Origin: Verrucomicrobiia bacterium
GTDB taxonomy: Bacteria; Verrucomicrobiota; Verrucomicrobiia; Verrucomicrobiales; DEV007
Reading direction: 5' to 3'
Length of the DNA stretch: 32,281 bases
Assembly: GCA_030430255.1 (NCBI GenBank)
Contig: JAUIGD010000023.1
Location: 1-32,281 of the forward strand
The notes beneath the pieces are model-generated. The model was not told the origin of the DNA. It saw only the letters and a list, made by a program, of their open reading frames with translations, and made no database searches. Both the position numbers and the translations under genes were made by a program. Below, piece by piece: positions 17,601 through 27,851 of the stretch. Positions within the stretch are counted from its first letter, which is position 1. Every line of letters begins with the position of its first letter.

Positions 17601-19150
17601 ACTTGCCCCACTGGGAGCAGGACGGGGCAACGTATGCTGTCACCCTCAGGCTGGCCGATTCACTGCCACAGTCCGTCGTGCACGGATACCGTCTTGAGCG
17701 GGAGCGGTTGGAGCGTCTCTTTGTAGAGGAGGCCGGCGAGCCGTGGCGCAAGCATCCCTGCTTGCAGCCCCTCTCCGATGCGGCGAAGCGCATCGACCAA
17801 CAACTCCGCGAACTCCACGAAGAACGGATTCAGAAGGCGCTCGATGCCGGTCACGGCGAGTGCTATCTGCGTGATCCAACGATCGCCGCCACCGTCGCTG
17901 ACGCCCTACGCCATTTCGATGGCGAGCGATATCAGCTGCTTGCGTGGTGCATCATGCCGAACCACGTGCATGCGTTGGTGAAGCCTCTGGGGGAGAACGC
18001 CCTCCAAGACATCCTGCACAGCTGGAAGTCGTTCTCCGCGCAGCAGGCGAACAAGATGCTCAACCGGCGGGGGGACTTTTGGCAGCACGAGTCCTACGAC
18101 CACCTCGTGCGGGACGAGAGAGACTTTTGGAACCAGCGGGAGTACGTGCTGCGGAACCCGGCGGCGGGTGGTTTGGGAGATGAATGGCGATGGGTGGAGG
18201 CCGTGCAGACGGTCGTCGGAGACGATATCGCCATGGCGGTCGACCGTGGCGATTTTACGGGGGCTGCAAGCAAGGATGCTTGCGCCACGCTGGTCCCTTT
18301 CATCGACTGGTCGCCGTTCTTTCACACATGGGAGCTGCGCGGGCGCTACCCGAAGATCTTCGAGGATCCGGACGTCGGGGAGGAGGCGCGGAAGTTGTTC
18401 GACGATGCGGGGGCGATGTTGAAGCGGATCATCGATGAGGGGCGCTTCACGGCGAAGGGCGTCTGGGGCCTGTTCCCGGCGAACTCCGTCGGGGACGACA
18501 TCGAGGTGTACGCGGATGGCTCGCGGTCGGAGCGGCGCTGCGTGTTCCACACGCTGCGCCAGCAGATGCCGAAGAAGGACAAGCCGAACTATGCGCTCGC
18601 CGATTTCGTCGCGCCGAAGGAGAGCGGGCGGCGGGACTACCTCGGCGGCTTCGTGGTCTGCATCCACGGCGGCGACGAGCTGGCGAAGGAGTTCGAGGCG
18701 GACCACGACGACTACTCGGCGATCATGGCCAAGGCGCTGGCCGACCGGCTCGCCGAGGCGTATGCGGAGAAGCTGCACCACGAGGTGCGGGTCGCTTGGG
18801 GCTACGAGCAGCCGGGGGAGTTCACCAATGAGGAGTACATCCGCGAGCGCTACCGCGGCATCCGGCCGGCCGGCGGCTACCCCGCACAGCCGGACCACAC
18901 CGAGAAGCGTACCTTGTTCGACCTGCTGGACGCCGAGCGGCTGACGGGTGCCAGCTTGACCGAGAGCATGGCGATGCACCCGGGGGCGGCGGTCAGCGGC
19001 CTCTACTTCTCGCATCCCCAATCGCGCTACTTCGGCGTCGGGCAGATCGGCAAGGACCAGGCCGAGGACTATGCCGCGCGGAAGGGCGTGCCGCTGGCGG
19101 AGGTCGAAAAGTGGCTGGGGCCGTGGTTGGGATACGCGCCGGGGCGTTAG
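14675..19150 (+). CDS. metH: Cobalamin-dependent methionine synthase MetH with an in-frame REP-associated transposase insertion
   Basis: Transfers methyl from 5-methyltetrahydrofolate via cobalamin to homocysteine. There are 1491 residues against about 1230 in the family. The homocysteine domain keeps its zinc ligands (C273 in LNCSLGP, C338-C339 in GGCCGNTP). The folate domain begins near [14 protein letters not shown]. The cobalamin domain has DVHDIG at 783-788 (axial His785). The AdoMet reactivation domain resumes at L1206 ([14 protein letters not shown]) and has [15 protein letters not shown] and a normal end. Between about residues 953 and 1205 lies foreign sequence: a RAYT transposase domain flanked by REP-like palindromes. 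The frame has no stop across both junctions. ATG 14675 gives the family N-terminus; the frame also opens at GTG 14636. The methyltransferase modules look intact; whether the enzyme works with this insert is unknown. Confidence 0.93.
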   Translation: MARESCEPELRKLLSERIAVLDGAMGTTIRGYGLDEAAARGERFRSNAKDLLNNGDILSLTRPDVIADIHRRFYEAGSDIAETNTFSATSLAQSEFFVEDPRETGKGRKDPEFFQKIIDDPFLNQLAWEMNVESAKLCRAEADKVAEATGVKRYVAGAIGPLTVSLTQSPDAEDAGFRTVDFDQVKAAYAHQVRALIEGGCDILMVETIFDALNAKAATVAIREVFDADGVELPLIVSAAVGMGGETMISALKVEALANAFAHAHPLAIGLNCSLGPDLMRPFLAELAAKTSAFVSAYPNAGLPNPLAPTGFDLLPPDMAAHTRDFAEGGLVNLIGGCCGNTPEHVAAIAEEARKHPPRAIPDIEPVMRLSGSEAYNHTRDKNFLMIGERTNVAGSPRFAKMIKEGRLEDAVGVARQQVENGANVIDVCMDEGLIDGVEMMTKFLNLVAAEPDVTKVPIMVDSSDWPVLEAGLKCLQGKGIVNSISLKEGEDKFVEHARKVMKYGAAVVVMAFDEEGQAATYEDRIRICERAYRILVDKVGFNPQDIIFDPNILTVATGMEEHNNYAVDFIEATRWIKANLPGAKVSGGVSNISFGFRGNNVVREAMHSAFLYHAIRAGMDMGIVNAGMLEVYEEIPRELLDKVEDVLLNRHPGATEALIDYAEQFKGQAGKKKEVDLGWREAPVEKRLEHALLKGITDFIDEDTEEARAKYGKPLKVIEGPLMDGMGIVGDLFGAGKMFLPQVVKSARVMKKSVAYLEPFMEAEKAAGESAGKILMATVKGDVHDIGKNIVGVVLACNNYEVIDMGVMVPCEKILAKAEEVGADVIGLSGLITPSLDEMMHVASEMERAGMRTPLLIGGATTSAAHTAIKIAPNYPSGSVVHVLDASRSVPVVTSLLSEDGRDAFVAKNEARHVELVEKFGGGPKKELISLEEARGNKFTCDWATVEVAEPSGGSRDAGATFLDRDRGIAVSERNLPHWEQDGATYAVTLRLADSLPQSVVHGYRLERERLERLFVEEAGEPWRKHPCLQPLSDAAKRIDQQLRELHEERIQKALDAGHGECYLRDPTIAATVADALRHFDGERYQLLAWCIMPNHVHALVKPLGENALQDILHSWKSFSAQQANKMLNRRGDFWQHESYDHLVRDERDFWNQREYVLRNPAAGGLGDEWRWVEAVQTVVGDDIAMAVDRGDFTGAASKDACATLVPFIDWSPFFHTWELRGRYPKIFEDPDVGEEARKLFDDAGAMLKRIIDEGRFTAKGVWGLFPANSVGDDIEVYADGSRSERRCVFHTLRQQMPKKDKPNYALADFVAPKESGRRDYLGGFVVCIHGGDELAKEFEADHDDYSAIMAKALADRLAEAYAEKLHHEVRVAWGYEQPGEFTNEEYIRERYRGIRPAGGYPAQPDHTEKRTLFDLLDAERLTGASLTESMAMHPGAAVSGLYFSHPQSRYFGVGQIGKDQAEDYAARKGVPLAEVEKWLGPWLGYAPGR
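17532..17559 (-). repeat. REP-like palindrome at the left edge of the transposase insert in metH
   Basis: Imperfect palindrome: GTGGCG pairs with CGCCAC, a GG/GG internal loop follows, then AGCA pairs with TGCT around a GGGA loop. Read on the minus strand it has a GTGG foot, AGCA, TCCC loop, TGCT. The core matches the other two copies at 17743 and 18261. In the metH frame it encodes [10 protein letters not shown]. Confidence 0.7.
17560..18260 (+). mobile_element. REP-associated tyrosine transposase (RAYT, Y1/HUH) domain embedded in metH
   Basis: RAYTs are single-strand HUH nucleases thought to spread REP sequences. The domain starts with the classic [22 protein letters not shown]-type block ([20 protein letters not shown]) and contains the HUH motif MPNHVHALV (His1097 and His1099 in MetH numbering). 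A conserved [19 protein letters not shown] block follows, with candidate nucleophile Tyr1141, then the [13 protein letters not shown] end. It is full length for the family and shows no internal stop. A TTG at 17603 preceded by GGAG (6-base spacing) could be its original start, which would allow separate translation. Its own stop codon is absent; the frame runs through the right REP back into metH. It has the phylum-typical sequence and no visible target-site duplication. Confidence 0.88.
17743..17771 (+). repeat. REP-like palindrome inside the transposase coding sequence
   Basis: GTGG foot, then GCAAGCA/TGCTTGC (7 bp) around a TCCC loop, then AGCCCC. It agrees with the reverse complement of the right-edge copy at 18261-18288 at all but one position and is in the opposite orientation to both flanking copies. 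It encodes part of the domain (WRKHPCLQP). Confidence 0.7.
18261..18288 (-). repeat. REP-like palindrome at the right edge of the transposase insert in metH
   Basis: Minus-strand reading: GTGG foot, GCAAGCA/TGCTTGC 7-bp stem around a TCCT loop, AGCCC. It is nearly identical to the internal copy at 17743 and in the same orientation as the left copy at 17532. In the metH frame it encodes [10 protein letters not shown], and MetH sequence resumes directly after it, so it marks the right junction. Confidence 0.7.
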
Positions 19151-19197
19151 GTGGCAATCCGAGGTTTCAACGTTCGACCAAGCGCCCTTGAGGCCCG

Positions 19198-20931
<1,734 letters not shown>

Positions 20932-20947
20932 CCGCCCGGAAGCCGCT

Positions 20948-20984
20948 CGCCTGCGGACGTGGTGATCGATCCGGGCTAGGCGCT
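20948..20984. repeat. Interspersed repeat, copy 1
   Basis: Contains GTGGTGATCGATCCGGGCTA at 20959-20978, identical over 20 bases to the copy at 31946-31965, with further similarity on both sides. It overlaps the stop codon of the small zinc-ribbon gene, whose TAG is formed by the repeat. The centre GATCGATC is self-complementary. Confidence 0.65.
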
Positions 20985-21263
20985 GACGATCATAGCCTCG
21001 CCGCAAGAGGCGCAGACGACCGGCCGGTCGTGGTTCTCGGCGCGCACCTTGGAGACTTCCTCGCAACTCGGGCAGCGGGCGAGCGACCATTCGCGGCGCA
21101 GGGCGGCGGGATCGGGCTCGCTCGTGACGGGGACCGGGAGTTCGCTCTCGCATTTCGGGCAGCGGATGGTGGCGCCGCCGTGTTTTGCCGGAGCTGCGAG
21201 CCGGACACCGCAGCTGGTGCAATGGAATCGGATCTTGTCGCTGGAGGGGTCTGTGTTTGACAC
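20976..21263 (-). CDS. Small zinc-ribbon protein with four CxxC motifs
   Basis: A 95-residue protein with four cysteine pairs: CTSCGVRL, CPKCESEL, CPSCEEVSK and CASCGEAM, enough for two zinc ribbons. It has no signal or membrane segment. The start GTG 21263 is supported by AAGGA eight bases upstream and by the first ribbon beginning about 16 residues later; the open frame to 21419 runs into the divergent neighbour. Related two-ribbon modules occur in the adjacent divergent gene, so the pair may share a function, possibly in regulation or protein contact; function unknown. Confidence 0.72.
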   Translation of the reverse strand: MSNTDPSSDKIRFHCTSCGVRLAAPAKHGGATIRCPKCESELPVPVTSEPDPAALRREWSLARCPSCEEVSKVRAENHDRPVVCASCGEAMIVSA

Positions 21264-21363
21264 GCATTTCCTTATAGCGAAGATGGGCGAAGCGCCTAGC
21301 AGGAATGCAGCCCGCTTCGACGGAGTGGATCGACTCCTCACCGTCGCCCCCCCGAAACCACAC

Positions 21364-23385
<2,022 letters not shown>

Positions 23386-23534
23386 CGAGAGATCGCCGCC
23401 TGGATGGGCGACGAGACAGCGGGGCGGCAAATTGTAAACCGATTCGCGCCGCAACGGGTAAGTCCGACAGCCTCCTAAGAGGCGCTGGGGTCATTCAACA
23501 CGAATGGCTTCGGAGACGCGGATCGCGGTGGGAG

Positions 23535-23560
23535 GCCCTTCGCGTTGCTCAGGGTGACAG
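23535..23560 (-). repeat. CHPEQREG-type intergenic repeat
   Basis: On the minus strand the sequence reads CTGTCACCCTGAGCAACGCG followed by AAGGGC, translating as CHPEQREG. This motif recurs in the intergenic DNA of many bacteria, often misread as coding. Only one copy is in this window, so the assignment rests on recognition rather than comparison. Confidence 0.45.
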
Positions 23561-23772
23561 TAGGGGGGAGTTCGGGGTGGTGTGTGGGGATGGCCACCAG
23601 CCCTCCCGCGGAAGTGCTGTGTTATCCTAACGAGCGCTGCGTCGGAAGAACCCGCACTGAACCCGGCGCGCCGAGCCACCGGGACGCCGCGGATCCCGTT
23701 GCGGGCACCGAGCGAGCGGGCACCGAGACGCTGCCCCATGTCGATGCTGCCGCCCCCTCCTCAGCCCCGACG

Positions 23773-23813
23773 GATGGCGGCGCCTCGGATGTGGGGATCG
23801 ATCCCGGTTGGCG
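23773..23813. repeat. Interspersed repeat, copy 2 (diverged)
   Basis: ATGGCGGCGCCTCG then GGATGTGGGGATCGATCCCG and TTGGCG: the same order of blocks as copy 3 at 31923-31970, with a 5-base deletion and a few changes. The GATCGATC centre is kept and here sits in a longer palindrome (GGGATCGATCCC). Confidence 0.6.
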
Positions 23814-23861
23814 TCCTATGCGCGATGCTCTGCCGCGTCCACACGAAGCAGCGGGCTGACT

Positions 23862-26615
23862 TCACCGGTCCTCGTCGCCGCTCGGGGGCGGGAAGCGCTC
23901 GCGCAGCGCTTTGAGCGCCTCCGCTTGAACATAGCCGAGTTGGCCGGGGAGCTTGGTCGGGATCGCCGATGGGGTGCCGGGGGCGTCGGGGTCGGGCTCT
24001 CCCGGCTCCGGGGTCGCGTTCTCCACGATCTCCAAGGCGCGCGGGTCGTCGGCGAAGCTGCAGGCGCGAAGGGCTTGAAGGCGCACGGCGGGGTCGGGAT
24101 CTTTGGCGAGGACTTCGAGCATCGAGATGGCGCCGGGTTCGGAGTCGAGCCATTCGCCGAGCAGGCGGGTGGCGGCGGCGCGCGCCTCCGGTCGTTTGGC
24201 GCGCAGGGTGGAGCGCAGGAGCGAGGCGTTGGGGCGGGCGAAGTGGGCGTGGAGGTCGAGCAGCGCCAGCAGGTGATGTTCGTAGCGGGCGGCGCCCCGG
24301 TCGAGGGAGGTGCCCCATCGCAGGGCGGCGGCCAGCACGGCGTCGGCGGGGGATCGGCGCAGTTCGCGCATCGCGAGGCGGCGCACGTTCGGGTCGCCAT
24401 GGGCGAGGAGCGGAAGGAGCTCCGGCGGCGCCTTGCCCGCGATCTCCGGCCAGCGGTCGAGGCCGCGGCCTTTGGCGACGACGCGCCAAATTCGGCCGTG
24501 GGAGCGGTCGCGCTCCGGGTCCCGGAGGTGGTGGCCGGTGTGGTCGAGGAGGGCGTTGTGCCAGTCGGTGACGTAGAGGGCGCCGTCGGGGCCGAAGTCG
24601 AGGTCGACCGGGCGGAAGTTGCCGTCGGTGGTCAGCACCACGGGCAGCGACTCTTGGGCGAGCCGCTCGGCGCCGCCGCCGAGGCCGCGCAGATCGAAGT
24701 AGAGCACGCCGAGGCGGGCGATCATGGAGGCCGCGAGCAGGTCGCCGCCGGCGTCTTCGGGGAAGTGCGAGCCGGTGACGAAGACCGGCGCATGGGAAGG
24801 TTCGTTGCGGGCGCGTGCGAAGGGGCGGGCCGGGCCGGGGGCGCCGTTGGGTGGGGGGGAGCCCGACAGCGCGTCGAGGTTGTAGAAGGCGCCGGTGTCC
24901 GCGTCGGCGACGACCCCCGCGCCCCATTCGTCGAAGGCCAGGCCGCGGGCGTTGCCGAAGGTGTAGGAGGCGTGGAGGCGCAGTTCGCGGGTGGCGGGGT
25001 GGTAGCGGTAGACCCCTCCCCCCTCGCGCCGCACGGTGCCGGAGAGGGTCTCGACCGCGCTGGCGCCGCCGCTGCCCTCACAGAAGTAGAGGGCGCCGTC
25101 GGCGCCCCATTCGAGCGAGCTGATCGCCGCGTGCAGCGAGGCGTTGTCGAAGCCGGTCAACAGCACCTCGTGCCGGTCGGCGAGCCCGTCGCCGTCGGTG
25201 TCGGCGAGGAACAGAAGGTCCGGAGCGCAGGCGACGTAGGCGCCGCCGTCGCCGACGGCGATCCCGGTCGGGAGCGCGAGCCCGGCGGCGAAGACCTCGC
25301 AGGTGTCGGCGCGGCCGTCGCGGTCGCGGTCCCCGAGCACCAGCACCTTGTCATCCGGCTCCGATCCGGGCGCCGGTGCCGGATAGCTGGGAGCGCAGGT
25401 GACCCAGAGGCGCCCGTCGGGACCCCAGCAGCTGGCGGTGGGATTGACGAGCTCGGGAAAGTCGAGCTCGCAGGCCCAGAGGTCGATGGCGTAGGGGGCG
25501 TCGGGGCGGAAGCGGCGTTTGGCTTGCGATGGCTTGAGGTAGTTCAGACTGCCCTCTTTGCCCCGGTTGCGGCCGCTGCCGTAGTTGGTGGCGACCGCCG
25601 CCGGTGCCGGAGGCGGCGGTGGGGATGCACCCGGCTCCGAGCCCGAGGCGAGCACCGTCAGGCTCGCGTCGGCCTTCGCCAACAGGGCGTCGAGGATCTC
25701 CATCTCTTTGCCGAGCACGGTGCCGTTGGTGAGGGCGCGGTCCGGCTCGAAGCCGAGGCCTGCGTGGGCGCCGTAGAGGGCGGCGTGGTTGGCGGGCCGG
25801 TAGCGGCGCCGCTCGAGATCTGCCTTGGCGCGGACGGCGGCCAGCAGCTGCGCGCCCGGTGCCCCTGAGGAGCGGCCGAACAGGGCCGATTCGAGCGCTG
25901 CGGCGAGGCGCTCGGCGCCGGCGGGGGAGGGGGTGATGCCGTTGGTGGTGAAGCCGCCGCCAGCGCCCCAGGCGCGCTCGCTGGCGGCGAAGAGGTCGGC
26001 CAGCGGGAGGCTGTACTTCGAGGCCGTGCCGCGAACGGCGTTGGCGTAGAGTTGGCGCGTCGCGTTGAGGCGCTTCGTATCGGGGTCGCCGGGGAACGCT
26101 TCTGCTGCCGGTGGGGTGACGAGGACGACCCGCGTCTTCGGCGGGGTGCCCGGCGCGAAGGCCGGGGGTGTGGCGCCGGCGGCGGTGGCTGCGGCGCGGT
26201 AGTCGGTCATCAGGGTGCGCTCGACCCAACCCTCGAGGGCCGATCTGAACGCTTCCAGGCCGTCCTGGCCAGCGGCCGATTCGCTGCCGCCGAAGAAACC
26301 GATCACCACCGAGGCACCCTCGCGGCGCAGATGGGCCTCGGCGTCGGGGAAGCCGGTCGCCCGTGGTCGCCGAACCACTTCATCGCCCGGCCAGCAGAGG
26401 GAGCGGACTTTGATCGCGCCCTCCCCGGCGCGCGTGTGGAGCAGCGCCTCGAAGCTGCCTTCGCGGGCGATGGCGTCGCCGGCGCCCCCGCCGACGAGGC
26501 AGACGCAGTCGCCGTCCGCGAGCCGCAGCAGCACCTGGGCGCGCAGGGTGCCGGGCGCACAAAGGCCTACCAGCAGGGTGGCGAGCGCGATGAGGTAGCG
26601 CTGGGCTGAACGCAT
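23862..26615 (-). CDS. Secreted SGNH-like/beta-propeller/HEAT-repeat fusion protein of PVC type
   Basis: A 917-residue exported protein. A signal peptide (MRSAQRYLIALATLLVGLCA) is followed by an SGNH-hydrolase-like domain (about residues 30-250), a beta-propeller of the PVC membrane-bound dehydrogenase type (TASCWGPDGRLWVTCAPSYP, DRDRDGRADTCEVFAAGLAL, GLAFDEWGAGVV, DLDFGPDGALYVTDWHN) and C-terminal HEAT-like helices (GDPNVRRLAMREL, KDPDPAVRLQALRAC). In block I the region GGGAGDAI has no serine, so the SGNH domain is probably not a hydrolase. No CxxCH haem site is present, although many relatives carry a C-terminal cytochrome c. Function unknown; substrate binding outside the cell is plausible. 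It follows hisH by 17 bases on the same strand. Confidence 0.87.
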   Translation of the reverse strand: MRSAQRYLIALATLLVGLCAPGTLRAQVLLRLADGDCVCLVGGGAGDAIAREGSFEALLHTRAGEGAIKVRSLCWPGDEVVRRPRATGFPDAEAHLRREGASVVIGFFGGSESAAGQDGLEAFRSALEGWVERTLMTDYRAAATAAGATPPAFAPGTPPKTRVVLVTPPAAEAFPGDPDTKRLNATRQLYANAVRGTASKYSLPLADLFAASERAWGAGGGFTTNGITPSPAGAERLAAALESALFGRSSGAPGAQLLAAVRAKADLERRRYRPANHAALYGAHAGLGFEPDRALTNGTVLGKEMEILDALLAKADASLTVLASGSEPGASPPPPPAPAAVATNYGSGRNRGKEGSLNYLKPSQAKRRFRPDAPYAIDLWACELDFPELVNPTASCWGPDGRLWVTCAPSYPAPAPGSEPDDKVLVLGDRDRDGRADTCEVFAAGLALPTGIAVGDGGAYVACAPDLLFLADTDGDGLADRHEVLLTGFDNASLHAAISSLEWGADGALYFCEGSGGASAVETLSGTVRREGGGVYRYHPATRELRLHASYTFGNARGLAFDEWGAGVVADADTGAFYNLDALSGSPPPNGAPGPARPFARARNEPSHAPVFVTGSHFPEDAGGDLLAASMIARLGVLYFDLRGLGGGAERLAQESLPVVLTTDGNFRPVDLDFGPDGALYVTDWHNALLDHTGHHLRDPERDRSHGRIWRVVAKGRGLDRWPEIAGKAPPELLPLLAHGDPNVRRLAMRELRRSPADAVLAAALRWGTSLDRGAARYEHHLLALLDLHAHFARPNASLLRSTLRAKRPEARAAATRLLGEWLDSEPGAISMLEVLAKDPDPAVRLQALRACSFADDPRALEIVENATPEPGEPDPDAPGTPSAIPTKLPGQLGYVQAEALKALRERFPPPSGDEDR

Positions 26616-26632
26616 GGGCGGGGATCCCTCGG

Positions 26633-27247
26633 TCAGAGCCCGCCGAGGAAGTTCGCGATGAGGCGGGCGCCGGCGGCTTGGCTCTTCTCGGGGTGGAACT
26701 GGGTGGCGAGCAGCCGCCCGCGGCGGATCGCCGCGGCGAAGCGCACGCCGTGGTGGCTGGTGGCGGCGACCAGGTCAGCGTCGTCCGGCTGCGGGAAATA
26801 CGAGTGGACGAAATAGAAGTAGGGGGCCGCGCCGAGGCCGGCCCAGGCGGGATCGCTGGGGTCGGCGAGCTCCAGGTGGTTCCAACCCATGTGAGGCACC
26901 TTGAGGCCGGGTTCGGCGGGGAAGCGGACGACGCGGCCGGGGAAGGCCGCCAAGCCCTCGGCGGCGGGGCTCTCTTCGCTGCTCTCGAACAGGACTTGGA
27001 ACCCGATGCAGATGCCGAGGAAGGGCTTGTCGGCGCCGATCCACTCGCGGAGCGTGGCGACGAGGCCCTGCGCGGCGAGTTGGCGGGTGCAGTCGCCGAA
27101 GGCGCCCACGCCGGGGAAGATCAGCGCGGTGACACCCTCGAGGTCTGCGGGGTTGCGCACCAGCCGGTGCGCCGCGCCGAGCGAGTCGAGCGTGTTGCAG
27201 ACGCTGCGCAGGTTCCCGGCGCCGTAGTCGATGACGCCGGTGCTCAC
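26633..27247 (-). CDS. hisH: Imidazole glycerol phosphate synthase glutamine amidotransferase subunit HisH
   Basis: Releases ammonia from glutamine and passes it to HisF for the cyclase step of histidine synthesis. It has 204 residues, normal for the family: VIDYGAGNLRSV at the start, FPGVGAFGDC, the nucleophile Cys80 in GICIGFQVLFE, HMGWNHLEL, YFVHSYF and the catalytic His in TQFHPEKS. The GTG start (27245-27247) overlaps the hisB stop as GTGA, which indicates translational coupling. hisF is not in the window. Confidence 0.96.
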   Translation of the reverse strand: MSTGVIDYGAGNLRSVCNTLDSLGAAHRLVRNPADLEGVTALIFPGVGAFGDCTRQLAAQGLVATLREWIGADKPFLGICIGFQVLFESSEESPAAEGLAAFPGRVVRFPAEPGLKVPHMGWNHLELADPSDPAWAGLGAAPYFYFVHSYFPQPDDADLVAATSHHGVRFAAAIRRGRLLATQFHPEKSQAAGARLIANFLGGL

Positions 27248-27837
27248 AGCGTGTCCTTGGTGCTCGGTACCCCGGCGACGCGCGGGTCGGGCCGGCAGGC
27301 GAGATCGGTGGCTTTCGCCAAGCCTTTGAAGATCGCTTCGGCCATGTGGTGGGAGTCGCGGCCGTAGAGGATCTCGGTGTGGATGTTGGCCCCGACGTTG
27401 TTGGCGAAGGCGCGCAGGAACTCTTCGACCAGCTGGAACGGGAAGTCGCGGATGGGCGGGACGTTGGCCGGGGCTCGGAACTCGAGGAACGGGCGGCCGC
27501 TGAAGTCGAGGGCGACGCGCGCCAGGGTCTCGTCCATCGGCAGCAGCGACCAGCCGTAGCGCGAGATGCCCCGTTTGTCGCCGAGCGCCGCTTTGAAGCA
27601 AGACCCGAGCACGATGCCGACATCCTCGACCGTGTGGTGGTAGTCCACCTCGATGTCGCCGTCGGCCTGCACGGTGAGGTCGCAGAGGCTGTGCTTCGCG
27701 AACAGCGTGAGCATGTGGTCGAAGAAGGGCGCGCCGGTGTTGATCTCGGCGCGGCCGCTGCCGTCGATGTCGAGGGTGACCTCGATCTCGGTCTCGGCGG
27801 TTTTGCGGTGCTGGCTTGCTTTGCGTGGTGGGGCCAT
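27244..27837 (-). CDS. hisB: Imidazoleglycerol-phosphate dehydratase HisB
   Basis: Dehydrates imidazole glycerol phosphate to imidazole acetol phosphate, using Mn. It has 197 residues, the monofunctional form without the phosphatase domain of enteric HisB. Metal-binding His/Glu motifs are present: FFDHMLTLFAKH, VDYHHTVEDVGIVLG, NIHTEILYG and DSHHMAEAIFKGLA. ATG 27835-27837 gives the usual family start after a short basic lead (MAPPRKASQHRKTAE). It lies 14 bases downstream of the yyaL-type gene and overlaps hisH by 4 bases. Confidence 0.97.
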   Translation of the reverse strand: MAPPRKASQHRKTAETEIEVTLDIDGSGRAEINTGAPFFDHMLTLFAKHSLCDLTVQADGDIEVDYHHTVEDVGIVLGSCFKAALGDKRGISRYGWSLLPMDETLARVALDFSGRPFLEFRAPANVPPIRDFPFQLVEEFLRAFANNVGANIHTEILYGRDSHHMAEAIFKGLAKATDLACRPDPRVAGVPSTKDTL

Positions 27838-27851
27838 GGGCGGGCAATGTA

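Larger units (their letters stand above)
23386..23861. other. Intergenic region between convergent genes, repeat-bearing
   Basis: About 475 bases with no supported gene between the zinc-ribbon membrane gene and the leftward SGNH/propeller gene. It holds a small hairpin near 23475-23494 (CAGCCTC ... GAGGCGCTG), a CHPEQREG-type intergenic repeat at 23535-23560 and copy 2 of the interspersed repeat at 23773-23813. Open frames here have no recognisable product. No T-rich terminator was seen. Confidence 0.55.

Noticed and set aside
14933-17611. 892-codon minus-strand frame opposite metH
   Set aside because: Antisense shadow of metH, rich in His/Arg/Asp as expected from complementing its codons.
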